DNA from: Sphingobacterium griseoflavum
Lineage (GTDB): Bacteria; Bacteroidota; Bacteroidia; Sphingobacteriales; Sphingobacteriaceae
Assembly (NCBI RefSeq): GCF_014653155.1
Contig: NZ_BNAF01000001.1
Location: 434,001-498,000 of the forward strand
Length of the DNA: 64,000 nt
Direction: 5' to 3'
Under the pieces are notes generated by a model. It made no database searches. It saw nothing but the letters and a program-made list of their open reading frames with translations, and had not been told where the DNA came from. The position numbers and the translations under genes were made by a program. Positions 1 to 9,274 of the stretch are shown one piece after another (position 1 is the stretch's first letter; every line of letters starts with the position of its first letter).

Positions 1-1
1 G

Positions 2-1636
2 TACAACCGAAATTCATTGGCTTATACCAAAAGCTGGATGCATGGTACACATCTGCTGAATCTTTTTGGCTTTAGCGAAATGGAGATGACAGATTACCGC
101 GCCGAGACCAGCAACCTCGTGGGTACCGTAAACGATCGTTTCCAAGCGGGCTTGAGTTACGATACACGATTTTCCGGAGGAGGTACTTTAGACAATATGA
201 CGAACTACCGATCGGTTTCCTATGCCGGAAGTGCGATGTACAGCTTTAAATCCCGTTACATCGTGGAGGGTACCTATCGTGTGGATGGAACATCGACCAC
301 GGGCGGGGCTTCGCCTTGGTCATACAATCCCTCAGTGGGGCTTCGTTGGAACATTAAAGAAGAAGGTTTTGCGAAGGATATCAACTGGCTGGACAATGCC
401 CTGATCCGAGGCACATACGGGCGAAACATTACGCCTACAGGTAGCCTTTCTGATCTTTATGGCTGGTACAAAATAGATCCGCAAACCTACAACAATCGTC
501 CCACGACATCGCTCGATCTAATCAATGCACCGAATGTCAATTTACGTCCGCAGTCATCGACGCAATGGTCGGGAGCGGTCGAGTTTGGTGTCTTGCACAA
601 TCGGCTTTCCTTTACCTATGAAGCCTACTATCGCCAAAGTGACCAAATCCTACGCTCCAAACCGATCGCCGATCACAATGCGTTTGCGAATGTATTGACC
701 AACGAAACCAGTTTGGTAAACTATGGGCATGAATTCATGCTGAATTTCCGACCCAAGATGGCAAATCCGGACTGGAACTTCACCTTCGGTGCCAATGCAG
801 CCATCAACCGAGACCGCACGGCAGCACTGCCCGACGGCGTGCGGCAATTGCTGCAGCCCGATGGTTCTGCATTCGATTTACCACAACTGTACCGGTTGGG
901 ACGCAATCCATTGGGCTTCGTACTGTATAACTATGAAGGTGTATATCTGCGTGACGAAGATGTGCCCGTCAATCCGTTGACAGGCCTACGTTATCGTGCT
1001 GGGGGGACATTGGCCGAAGGCCGTTTCTTCCGGGCAGGCGATCCAAAGTTTACCGATATCAACGGCGACTACATCCTCGACGAGAACGACCTGGTGTTCG
1101 TGGGTAATTCGCAGCCGCGCATAACTGGGGGTTTCAACACGTTCACGCAATACAAGAACTGGTCGTTGACTACTTCGTTTTCGTTTACCTTGGATCGCGA
1201 TATCCTCAATACGGCGCTGACCGACCGCTTCCGCAACTACGCGGATCCGGCGGGTGTAGGTTTTGCTGGGAGCTACGTGCCGCTCGACGTGTATAACGTC
1301 TGGAGAAACCAAGGCGACAATGCCGATTTTCCTAACGTATCTGATTTTACGCGTTTGCCTTTGTACAATCCCTATCGTTATAATTCGACACTTTTTTTGG
1401 AGGACGGCTCCTATTTAAAATTCAATTCGGCGACCCTCGGTTACAATTTCGATCGGAATTGGACACGGCGGTTTGGTATCAGCTCGGCCCGCCTCTATAT
1501 CTCCGGCTTCAATCTATATAATTTTAACCGGTATTCCGGCCCGGATCCCGAGCTCGTTACGGCGCTGGGGCGCGACGCATCGTCGGGTTTTCCAAACCGG
1601 CGCAGCTACACCTTTGGTATGAACATTCAATTTTAA
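2..1636 (+). CDS. SusC/RagA-family TonB-dependent outer-membrane transporter, 5' truncated by window
   Basis: The reading frame is open from base 2 to a TAA at 1634-1636 (544 residues visible), so the signal peptide, carboxypeptidase-like domain, plug and first barrel strands lie upstream of the window. The visible part is rich in alternating aromatic and polar strands and ends in NIQF, the terminal phenylalanine expected for BAM-dependent barrels. Typical SusC landmarks are present, such as GDPKFTDINGDYILDENDLVFVG-type text near residues 345-370 (calcium-like DxNGDxxxDxxD). A SusD gene follows four bases downstream, which fixes the pair. By family knowledge SusC is the TonB-energised channel that imports oligomers captured by SusD; here the cargo is probably a glycopeptide, inferred from the M60 peptidase downstream. 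The TTG at base 17 is an internal leucine and not the start. Confidence 0.95.
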   Translation, partial: YNRNSLAYTKSWMHGTHLLNLFGFSEMEMTDYRAETSNLVGTVNDRFQAGLSYDTRFSGGGTLDNMTNYRSVSYAGSAMYSFKSRYIVEGTYRVDGTSTTGGASPWSYNPSVGLRWNIKEEGFAKDINWLDNALIRGTYGRNITPTGSLSDLYGWYKIDPQTYNNRPTTSLDLINAPNVNLRPQSSTQWSGAVEFGVLHNRLSFTYEAYYRQSDQILRSKPIADHNAFANVLTNETSLVNYGHEFMLNFRPKMANPDWNFTFGANAAINRDRTAALPDGVRQLLQPDGSAFDLPQLYRLGRNPLGFVLYNYEGVYLRDEDVPVNPLTGLRYRAGGTLAEGRFFRAGDPKFTDINGDYILDENDLVFVGNSQPRITGGFNTFTQYKNWSLTTSFSFTLDRDILNTALTDRFRNYADPAGVGFAGSYVPLDVYNVWRNQGDNADFPNVSDFTRLPLYNPYRYNSTLFLEDGSYLKFNSATLGYNFDRNWTRRFGISSARLYISGFNLYNFNRYSGPDPELVTALGRDASSGFPNRRSYTFGMNIQF

Positions 1637-1640
1637 CGCT

Positions 1641-3146
1641 ATGAAAAAGAAACTCGTATATCCACTATTGACCTGCTTGTCCCTATTCGTGGGATCTTGC
1701 GGACGAAATTTTTTGGATATCAACCAAGTAGATCGTTTAACCGGCAATAACTACTGGACTTCGCGTCGAGATGTTGAACAATTTGTCGGAGGGATCTATT
1801 CCACGCTTCGACAGGCCACCATGCAAAATATTTTTTTTCCAGCCACCGGAGATTTTCGTTGTGCGCCCATTATGCGCACGAGCTCTTCGTCGGATCCGGG
1901 ACGCGATTATTTAACCCTGTTGCGTACAAATAACATCAACGGAATTTTTGCACGCGGGCAGGACTTTAGCTACTTCGGATTCACGCGTATCACCGAATGG
2001 AACACCTTCTATCAGATGGTGCAACATGCCAACATTCTCTACGCACGGCTAGAAAGTAGCAATTTGCCTTTTTTGAGTGCGAGTGAGGTTAATCGATACA
2101 AAGCAGAAGCGGTGTTTTTACGTGCTCTCGCTTATTTCTTGATGGTTCGGGTGTACGGTGATGTGCCCTACTATACAGACGTCAATACCAATCCGCTGCC
2201 ACGAACCAATATGCTGACGGTCTTGCAGCATATTTCGGCCGATTTGGATGCCCATGCCGAGTTTTTGCCTTGGACCTTTTCTGATCCGTCTATTGTGGCT
2301 GTACGTGCCATGCGCGGTAGTGCCTTGGTCCTCAATATGCACGCCAATATGTGGCTAGCGGGCTTCACCGACCAAGACAAAACCCCCTATTATGACAAGG
2401 TGGCCGCGCTCGGACAGCAGCTGATGGAAGAAAATAATAACGCTTATAGTTTGCTGCCCTTGTCACGTACTAGGGAAATATTTAAAGGGCGTACCAGTGA
2501 AGGTTTGTTTGAAATTGTCCAAAATTTAAACTTCGGAGAGACATTTAGCCTAACAGCCGCATTCTCGGATTATGTACTGCGTTTTCCAAACAAGACGACG
2601 AGGGTATCCTATCTCTACTACCAACGTGAGTTTTTTGAAAGGCTTTATCCTCCGCAGGGACAGGATTTGCGCAAGACATTTTGGTTTGATGAGCATATTT
2701 ATAACACAGCAGGGCAGATGCAATGCTTGAAATTTCTAAATGTATTTCGGGAGATCGGAGAAGACGCTAATCCCGATGATAATCAGATGGTTTTCCGCTA
2801 TGCCGATGCCATTCTTTTGCGTGCGGAGGCCTTGGCAGAGCTAAATCGCGATGCGGAAGCACGGGCGGTGGTCAATGTGATCCGCAGACGAGCCGCGGCA
2901 GCCGAGATCACCGAATCAGGGAATGAACTTAAGGATGCTATCTGGTGGGAACGCGCCCGAGAGCTATTTGGCGAAGGCAATTTCTATTACGACCTGGTGC
3001 GCACGGGCAAAGTGATCGATGTAGCGTATACGTTAGCCCCCATGAGTGTGTCAGCCTATCGCAACGGTGGTTGGACTTGGCCGATATCGGCTTCGGCATT
3101 GGCAAATAATCCGTTTATGCGACTGAATACCTATTGGACAAACTAA
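1641..3146 (+). CDS. SusD/RagB-family nutrient-binding lipoprotein
   Basis: A 501-residue protein whose N-terminus carries a hydrophobic signal peptide and lipobox VGSC with Cys20, so it should be lipidated and exported to the outer membrane. Around residues 150-180 it has the SusD text RYKAEAVFLRALAYF followed by GDVPYYTD, and near the C-terminus the block ERARELFGEGNFYYDLVRTG, both diagnostic of SusD. Length is normal for the family. It starts 4 bp after the SusC stop and is followed after 13 bp by a fasciclin lipoprotein, so it is in the same operon. By homology it forms the lid of the SusC channel and binds the imported ligand. The ligand is not readable from sequence; the neighbouring M60 peptidase makes a glycopeptide plausible (inference). 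Confidence 0.95.
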   Translation: MKKKLVYPLLTCLSLFVGSCGRNFLDINQVDRLTGNNYWTSRRDVEQFVGGIYSTLRQATMQNIFFPATGDFRCAPIMRTSSSSDPGRDYLTLLRTNNINGIFARGQDFSYFGFTRITEWNTFYQMVQHANILYARLESSNLPFLSASEVNRYKAEAVFLRALAYFLMVRVYGDVPYYTDVNTNPLPRTNMLTVLQHISADLDAHAEFLPWTFSDPSIVAVRAMRGSALVLNMHANMWLAGFTDQDKTPYYDKVAALGQQLMEENNNAYSLLPLSRTREIFKGRTSEGLFEIVQNLNFGETFSLTAAFSDYVLRFPNKTTRVSYLYYQREFFERLYPPQGQDLRKTFWFDEHIYNTAGQMQCLKFLNVFREIGEDANPDDNQMVFRYADAILLRAEALAELNRDAEARAVVNVIRRRAAAAEITESGNELKDAIWWERARELFGEGNFYYDLVRTGKVIDVAYTLAPMSVSAYRNGGWTWPISASALANNPFMRLNTYWTN

Positions 3147-3159
3147 CAACAATCAAACA

Positions 3160-3915
3160 ATGAATAACTGCAAAAAAATACTGTTTTGTATCTTATTGGT
3201 TGCTGGACTTTTCCAAGCCTGTCAACCCAACTACTTTGATGATTCCGGTACCCACGACCCCAATTTCAACGGTTCTATGTGGGAATATTTGGGGACGCGG
3301 CCCGAGCTCTTCGATACGTTGCGGGTAGCTCTGCGGCTGGCAGATTTTGAAGGAACATTGCAGCGTGAAGATGTTACATTTTTTGCGCCCAGTGACCAAA
3401 CGATCCTGCGATCGGTATGGGCGCTGAACAGTAGTTTAAGAACTGCTGGGCAGGACACGATTACCAGATTGGAGCAGGTGTCTCCTGCCGTGTGGCGCAA
3501 GTTTTTGTCGCGCTACATCTTACGTGGAAACTACCGGTTGCGCGATTTTCCGCAACAGGACACGCTTAATCTTTCGGCTTTCCCAGGACAAGGTTATCTG
3601 ACCTACGATGGCACCGATATGAATATTGGCGTGCTATACAACGATGTAGCCACTGTTACTTCCGACGGTAGCCAGCAGGTCATTAAGTACGCTGGTTACC
3701 GAAGGCTGTATCTCAATATGCCTTATTCGCGAAGTGTTGAGGGAACAGTCAATTTTGTGCCCTTCATCACCGGACCTGTTGCTACAACCGACATCAGGCC
3801 GCATAATGGCGTGCTGCATGTCTTGCAGTTTTCGCTCCACAGCTTCGGTTTTCTTTCCCAACTATTTGTACAAGAGGCTTTAGCCGGAGGTATAACTTAC
3901 CAAAACGAACCATGA
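3160..3915 (+). CDS. Fasciclin-domain lipoprotein
   Basis: A 251-residue protein with a signal peptide ending in a lipobox-like LFQAC (Cys21). The body matches a single fasciclin (FAS1) fold: an N-terminal helix, then VTFFAPSDQTILRSV near residue 70, which is the family H1-like signature, and a C-terminal block GVLHVLQFSL near residue 220, the H2-like region. FAS1 domains mediate adhesion or binding, and FAS1 lipoproteins recur directly downstream of SusC/SusD pairs in this phylum. Here it is probably an additional surface binding subunit of the transporter, which is inference. It overlaps the next gene by 4 bp (ATGA), indicating translational coupling. Confidence 0.85.
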   Translation: MNNCKKILFCILLVAGLFQACQPNYFDDSGTHDPNFNGSMWEYLGTRPELFDTLRVALRLADFEGTLQREDVTFFAPSDQTILRSVWALNSSLRTAGQDTITRLEQVSPAVWRKFLSRYILRGNYRLRDFPQQDTLNLSAFPGQGYLTYDGTDMNIGVLYNDVATVTSDGSQQVIKYAGYRRLYLNMPYSRSVEGTVNFVPFITGPVATTDIRPHNGVLHVLQFSLHSFGFLSQLFVQEALAGGITYQNEP

Positions 3916-5489
3916 TGAAGACAACGATAACCCTATTTTTTGGATGGCTATCCATCGTTTTGCTGATGGTGTCCTGCAATAAAAATCTACAGGTGGGCCA
4001 AGATCCATATGCTGGTGGCCAAGGGTCGCTGGGGATCGGATTTCTGGGGAATTTTCCTACGCCTGAACGTGCCAGGCCGGGCGAGTTGGTGGAGTTTACT
4101 GTACGGGGTCTGACCTTGCACCGTGCCAATCTGGAGTTTTTTATTAACGATACGCCGGTGGAGCTGGTTTCTGTGCAAGATTCGCTGGTTGTCATCCGGG
4201 TTCCGGAAGAAATTTCTTCCGGCAATGCTAAGGTCGTTGTGAACAATCAGGTGTTTTACGGACCTCGCCTGCAAATCGAAGGCGATGCCTCTTTTGATAC
4301 GAACTATGGGATGGTTAATGGGTTTAATGGTCCCGTAAATGACTTTATCGATCACTTAGGCGGCTATATTGTCGTTGGCAACTTCTCGAACTTCGAAAAT
4401 CAAGCAAATAATACCAGCACCTTTATCCAAGGGATACATTTTATTGACGCCAATGGCAGGACCTCGTCTCGGATGACCTTTGGTAAAGGGGGCTTCGGTA
4501 TCAATTCCATCGCGCGCAGCAGCAGTGGGAGTTTCCTCTTGGGCGGTGCGCTATCCACGTTCAACGGCAGGCCGGTGCAAGGTATGGCGAGGATTTGGCC
4601 ATCCGGTGAACTCGACACCATGATTGTGGAAGTCATTAACACCACCGAAAACCCGTTGAACAGTTATGATACGGTGTCGGCGTTCAATGCAGGCGTACGG
4701 GGCTCAATTGTCAGGGTTTTCGGAGCGGCAGACAACAAGGTTGTCGCTGTGGGAAATTTTGACCATCACCTCCATGTAGATTATAGCTACTCGTCTAGAG
4801 ATAACCGGCATACCATACCCACAGTGGCCCGCAGCATTGTTCGGATGCATCCGGACGGACGCTTGGATTCGACCTTTCTGTACAACCATTCGGGCGCCAA
4901 TGGAGTGATTGCAGATGCCTCGCAGATGCCTGACGGCAAAATCGTTATCGTGGGCAGTTTCACGTCGTTTAACGGCCGACCGGCACCCGGCATGGTTCGA
5001 TTGAATACCGATGGAACGATAGACGAAACCTTTGCTGTGGGTAGCGCCGCAAGCCGCATACAGCGTATCAGTTACAACCCTGTACGCAGAAAGTTTGTGG
5101 TGGTGGGCAATTTCAGCAGCTTCAACGGTGTCGCCGCCAAGGGTATCGTGCTGTTGTCCGAAAACGGGACGCAAGACGAGACTTTTCATTTCGGCGAGAT
5201 TGAGGCGGCGCGACCATTATATGGCCAGTTACTGAACAATGGAAAAATGATCCTGCATGGAACTTTTGAGCGTTATAACGGTGTCTCGCGTGCCAACCTT
5301 TTGCTATTGGAGCCCGATGGAAGCTTAGTGCAGCGCTATAACTCTTTTTCACCATTTACCGGAACACTGCAAAAAGTGCTGGAGGCTACATCATCAACGG
5401 GACGTCCTGCGCTGTTGCTTGGGGGCAATATTTCCAATTTTGATGCGCATCGGGTAGGTAATTTTTTTCGGATGGAAATTAGGGATTAA
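3912..5489 (+). CDS. Lipoprotein with IPT/TIG-like domain and delta-60-type propeller repeats (DUF5008-like)
   Basis: A 525-residue protein with a signal peptide and lipobox MVSC (Cys22). Residues about 45-125 form an immunoglobulin-like IPT/TIG-type domain. From about 130 onwards there are at least five repeats built on a motif of hydrophobic strand, G-x-F-x-x-[FY]-N-G, then D-G-x-[LI]-D-x-x-F (for example PDGRLDSTF, TDGTIDETF, ENGTQDETF). These are the delta-60 repeats of a beta-propeller. The protein is probably anchored on the cell surface and binds glycans or glycoproteins, judging from its operon; no catalytic residues were recognised. The start ATG lies inside the preceding gene's stop (ATGA). 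The assignment to DUF5008 rests on recollection of the family layout, not on a search. Confidence 0.75.
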   Translation: MMKTTITLFFGWLSIVLLMVSCNKNLQVGQDPYAGGQGSLGIGFLGNFPTPERARPGELVEFTVRGLTLHRANLEFFINDTPVELVSVQDSLVVIRVPEEISSGNAKVVVNNQVFYGPRLQIEGDASFDTNYGMVNGFNGPVNDFIDHLGGYIVVGNFSNFENQANNTSTFIQGIHFIDANGRTSSRMTFGKGGFGINSIARSSSGSFLLGGALSTFNGRPVQGMARIWPSGELDTMIVEVINTTENPLNSYDTVSAFNAGVRGSIVRVFGAADNKVVAVGNFDHHLHVDYSYSSRDNRHTIPTVARSIVRMHPDGRLDSTFLYNHSGANGVIADASQMPDGKIVIVGSFTSFNGRPAPGMVRLNTDGTIDETFAVGSAASRIQRISYNPVRRKFVVVGNFSSFNGVAAKGIVLLSENGTQDETFHFGEIEAARPLYGQLLNNGKMILHGTFERYNGVSRANLLLLEPDGSLVQRYNSFSPFTGTLQKVLEATSSTGRPALLLGGNISNFDAHRVGNFFRMEIRD

Positions 5490-5495
5490 CATGTT

Positions 5496-7220
5496 ATGAT
5501 AATGATTATGAGCAATTTTTTTAGTACGTCCATTCGACGCATGCTTTTCGGGGCCTCGTTGCTCTTCTTGGCAGGTAGTTGCAATAGGGACTTTCCCAAT
5601 TTGTTGCATGAATTTGGTGCAGCACAGGATCCTGATCCCATACAAGATAAGGTATTGCTGATCGTGGTCGATGGATTGAGCGGGGCTGCGGTTCAGGAAC
5701 TAGAACCGACCAACTTCCGTGTACTGGCGCGTAACGCCATACTGAGCTATAGCAGTCTGGCAGACAGCCGCACAGATGCTAAAATCAGCAATGAAGCCGT
5801 TTGGGCGACATTGATGACGGGGGTGTCAGCCGAAAAAAACGGTGTTACCACCGATAATCTGACCCAGCTCAATACGGCAGACTATCCGACGATGTTTATG
5901 CGTCTGCATAACATGTATCAAGCGCGCAGTTCTACCTTATATACAAGCTCAGCCATTCATGCCGAGGCGCTTGCGAGCGGTACGGCCAGCGTTCAAATTG
6001 ACACTGATGATGATGCTGTTGTGGCGAAGGCCACCGCCCGCCTGCAGATTGATACCACGGCGCTTCAGGTTGTGCATCTAACGGCCCTAGAGGCCGCCGG
6101 CGAGGCCAGCGGATTTACCGCTGCGTCCCCAATGTATGCCGCAGCGATAGGCAAGCTGGATGCGCAAGTCAAGCAATTGATTGATGTGCTGCACGCGCGG
6201 CAAAGCTATCCCAACGAAAATTGGCTGGTGGTCATTACCTCGGGCAAGGGTGGTCTTTACGCGCGGGACACGCCAGATTTCACAGCCTTTGGCGATACGG
6301 AGCGCGAAACCTTTACCATGCTCTATTCCCCAAAATTCTCCGCCAGGGTGCTCGCGAGACCGAGTGTTGCTGATATTCCCTATTCGGGAAGTGCTGTAAA
6401 CTACCGATACAACGCAAATGTTCGCGCGGTATCCGGCAATACACAAGTCGGCAACATCGAAGCTTCAAAAAGCTACACCATCCAATTTCTCTATAAAAGT
6501 AATCATATGGGAGCCTTGAGTTGGCCGGCAATTTTAGGGAAGCGGCCAAGTGCAGACGGCGGTACGGGCTGGACTTTCATCAATGCCGATCAGGGGTGCC
6601 AATTTCATACGAGCATAGGCGTGGCAGGCAACTCCAATGTACAGATTAAGGATGGTAAATGGCACGCGATAACGGGGGTGTTTAATCGTGCGACGAACCG
6701 ACTGATCTTGTATGTCGACGGCGTTGCCGGCAATCCGGCAAACGTAAACGGCAACGAAACAGCGATCAATAGTCACCCGTTGATTATTGGCACAATGCCG
6801 TCTTCTGGCAATATGAATGCCGCCAATTATTTGATAGCGAATCTCCAAATCTACGAGTACGCTTTCAGCCAGGAAGATGTAGAACGCTACGCGGGGCTTA
6901 CCTGGATTGACGAAAACCACCCTTACTATGCTAGTCTGATCGGCTATTGGCCAGGCTATGAGGATGTCAATACCAATACCTTAACGGAGAAGACGGGCAA
7001 AGCGCCCAATTTTCGATTGGATGGCCAATGGAGCTGGGCAAGCTTTAATGAGCTGGTAGATTTCCTTCAACCCCCTATCACGGCATCGATTTACCGCATG
7101 GTGCCCAATGCCGTAGATATTCCCTTTATTATTTACCAATGGTTGGGCGTTAGCGTAGAGCAATCTTGGGCGTTGGATGGCAAAAGCTGGAGCCCCAACT
7201 TTATCCGTGTACGTAATTGA
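5496..7220 (+). CDS. Alkaline-phosphatase-superfamily-like lipoprotein with LamG-like insert, probably catalytically degenerate
   Basis: A 574-residue protein; a second possible start is ATG 5508, with M-S-N-F following. The signal peptide ends in a lipobox LAGSC. Residues about 45-265 match the type I phosphodiesterase/alkaline phosphatase core (KVLLIVVDGLSG, then WATLMTGVSAEKNGV). However, positions that normally bind metal are altered: the usual DHGG appears as GKGG in VVITSGKGGLYA, the usual DxxGH as EAAGE, and the C-terminal HTVDI-type histidine as asparagine in PNAVDIP. Residues about 305-470 are an inserted concanavalin/LamG-like beta sandwich (YTIQFLYKSN, WHAITGVFNRATNRLILYVDG, LIIGTMPSSGN), which suggests carbohydrate binding. 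The core resumes at the C-terminus. It probably binds rather than hydrolyses (inference). It resembles the shorter paralogue at 9275. Confidence 0.75.
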   Translation: MIMIMSNFFSTSIRRMLFGASLLFLAGSCNRDFPNLLHEFGAAQDPDPIQDKVLLIVVDGLSGAAVQELEPTNFRVLARNAILSYSSLADSRTDAKISNEAVWATLMTGVSAEKNGVTTDNLTQLNTADYPTMFMRLHNMYQARSSTLYTSSAIHAEALASGTASVQIDTDDDAVVAKATARLQIDTTALQVVHLTALEAAGEASGFTAASPMYAAAIGKLDAQVKQLIDVLHARQSYPNENWLVVITSGKGGLYARDTPDFTAFGDTERETFTMLYSPKFSARVLARPSVADIPYSGSAVNYRYNANVRAVSGNTQVGNIEASKSYTIQFLYKSNHMGALSWPAILGKRPSADGGTGWTFINADQGCQFHTSIGVAGNSNVQIKDGKWHAITGVFNRATNRLILYVDGVAGNPANVNGNETAINSHPLIIGTMPSSGNMNAANYLIANLQIYEYAFSQEDVERYAGLTWIDENHPYYASLIGYWPGYEDVNTNTLTEKTGKAPNFRLDGQWSWASFNELVDFLQPPITASIYRMVPNAVDIPFIIYQWLGVSVEQSWALDGKSWSPNFIRVRN

Positions 7221-7226
7221 TCAGCA

Positions 7227-9263
7227 ATGAAGATAAAGATTTTTTTAGGGATAGGCCTGTGCCTGATAGGCTGCACGCTTTCCCAAAGTTGTAAAGAATA
7301 CAATTTTGATTTTAAAAACGGCTATCAGCAGGGCGATTCCATACCATCGGATATCTTGACAGACACAACCATGTTCGTTGCGGACAGGAGTATGTATGCC
7401 AAGGCGCGCATTTATCCGGGTTTGGTGGGCGACGCGGTGTCACGCATTCAGAGAGATACGAGCGTGACGCTGGATATGAGCAAGGATTATGTGCAAGCAT
7501 TTGCTTACCGCGTAGCGAGCTCGCCGCGGCCTATATACAGTACGGGTTTGTATGCACCGGCCGGTGAAAATATCCGTATCACGGTTCCCGAGGGTGTGGT
7601 GGGTTTGACCGTACAATTGGGGGCACACATGGATAACAACACAGGGCTTGCTGCGCTTCGGCGTGAACCCATTATCTATACGCGCAAAGAGCTATTCCCG
7701 GGTGTAAACTATGTGAAAAATCTCTTCGGCGGTCTGGTCTGGATTGTTAATGAGATTAAAAAGGAGCAACCTGTTACCCTGCGCTTTGCCGGTGTGGTGC
7801 GTACTTCTGATTTTATTTTGGGAGTGACGGATTTAGAAGCATGGAAGCGAGATGTTATCGCCAATGATGTCCCTTGGTTGGAGTTGCGTTCGCGGCATAC
7901 CGTCTACACGGTTCCGCGCTCTTTGCTGGTACGCTACATACGGCAAGGAAGGGCTGATGGAGTCGCGGAGGCGCTCACGCAATGGAATACGAATTATCGA
8001 CGGGATTTCTACGATTGGATGGGCTTAACCGAAAATGCTGCAGAGGCGCACCACCGCTATCCGCAGTTGCCCGAGCGGGGTGTCATGGACATTCATCCGC
8101 GAGCGGGCTACGCCCATGCCGGTAATCCTTGGGTGATGCAGCAGGATGAGTACTGGCTGGAAACACTTATTGATCCCGTGCGCATTCAGGAGGAAGCTTG
8201 GGGCACGTTTCACGAAGTGGGCCATAACTATCAACAGAGTTCCATCTGGAGCTGGTCAGATCTTGGTGAGACCACCAATAACCTTTTTGTATTTAATGGG
8301 GCGCGAAATCGTGGGATAATGGATCGTTCGACGTTTCACCCGGCGGTGGCGGTAGATTTTCCAAAAGCTGTAGCGTGGGCCATGAGCTCAGGTGCGAAAA
8401 ATTTTTCTGATCTACCCGACGACATTAAAGACAGCGCACCATTTTTCCGGATAACACCCTTCTTACAAATATTTGATAAGGCCGTGGGCCGAAATGGTGA
8501 ATTGGGATGGGATTTTTTCCCATTCTTGTATACGAATGCACGAAATTCCACTACGTCGTTTGGATTCGATCAAGCCAAGAAAGATTATTTCTATAGACAG
8601 CTCTGTCATTTTACCGGGCGGGATTACGCGCGTTTTTTCGCTGCTTGGGGCATTAGTGTTTCCGGTATAGCGCGTCGTGAAATTCGGAATCTGTATCCTC
8701 CGATGGATCGTGCCATATGGGAGTATAATCCGGTGACCCGTCAGGGTGGCGATAACACATTGAGCCCTAGGTATGATTTGGACCGTACATCTTGGGTGGT
8801 GACGGCCTCTACCCAATATCCGGAAGAAGGCAATGGCAATGGCGTTGTGGCAGCGCTTGTAGATGGTAATCCCAATACATTTTGGATGAGCCATCCCAAT
8901 TTGGGACAATCGCCACATGTATTAAGGGTTGATATGGGCGAGCTTACGCCGCTTAAAGGTGTTTTTTATCAGGCACGCAACGCCGGAAGCAATATTCCGA
9001 GGACGTTAAGGATTGAAACGAGTTTCAACGGAACTAATTGGCAGCTTGTTACGCCGGAAAGCCTGACCAATGCCCAAAATTATACTTATGATACGACATT
9101 GGAAGCTTTCCATTTGAGCGAGTGGGATCGCTCCCGTAAGGAGTTTATACTAAGATCTGTCATAGAACCCCGCTACATACGATTTACGTTTCCAAGTGCG
9201 ACATCCTTCAGTGGTAGTCGGTTTGTCGGTGTTGCGGAGATTGGGGCATTTTTCGATAACTAA
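7227..9263 (+). CDS. M60-family (enhancin/mucinase-like) zinc metallopeptidase with C-terminal F5/8C domain
   Basis: A 678-residue secreted or lipid-anchored protein; the N-terminal hydrophobic segment contains two candidate lipobox cysteines (LIGC, SQSC). The catalytic signature HEVGH starts at His329 and is followed by N-Y-Q, with Glu348 14 residues after the last histidine. This fits the M60 pattern HExxH(8-28)E, in which the two histidines and the distal glutamate act in zinc binding and catalysis. An upstream domain (about 95-210) has the usual gluzincin-accessory character with an N-terminal beta sandwich. Residues about 530-678 are a discoidin (F5/8 type C) domain (VAALVDGNPNTFWMSHP, LRVDMGE, IRFTFPS). 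Known M60 enzymes cleave O-glycosylated mucin-like proteins, so this is probably the operon's key enzyme, releasing glycopeptides for the SusC/SusD pair (inference). Confidence 0.9.
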   Translation: MKIKIFLGIGLCLIGCTLSQSCKEYNFDFKNGYQQGDSIPSDILTDTTMFVADRSMYAKARIYPGLVGDAVSRIQRDTSVTLDMSKDYVQAFAYRVASSPRPIYSTGLYAPAGENIRITVPEGVVGLTVQLGAHMDNNTGLAALRREPIIYTRKELFPGVNYVKNLFGGLVWIVNEIKKEQPVTLRFAGVVRTSDFILGVTDLEAWKRDVIANDVPWLELRSRHTVYTVPRSLLVRYIRQGRADGVAEALTQWNTNYRRDFYDWMGLTENAAEAHHRYPQLPERGVMDIHPRAGYAHAGNPWVMQQDEYWLETLIDPVRIQEEAWGTFHEVGHNYQQSSIWSWSDLGETTNNLFVFNGARNRGIMDRSTFHPAVAVDFPKAVAWAMSSGAKNFSDLPDDIKDSAPFFRITPFLQIFDKAVGRNGELGWDFFPFLYTNARNSTTSFGFDQAKKDYFYRQLCHFTGRDYARFFAAWGISVSGIARREIRNLYPPMDRAIWEYNPVTRQGGDNTLSPRYDLDRTSWVVTASTQYPEEGNGNGVVAALVDGNPNTFWMSHPNLGQSPHVLRVDMGELTPLKGVFYQARNAGSNIPRTLRIETSFNGTNWQLVTPESLTNAQNYTYDTTLEAFHLSEWDRSRKEFILRSVIEPRYIRFTFPSATSFSGSRFVGVAEIGAFFDN

Positions 9264-9274
9264 ATGTAGAACTA

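Noticed and set aside
4500..5470. DNA repeats or a CRISPR-like pattern
   Set aside because: The periodicity is in the protein (delta-60 repeats); the DNA copies are not identical and there are no spacers.
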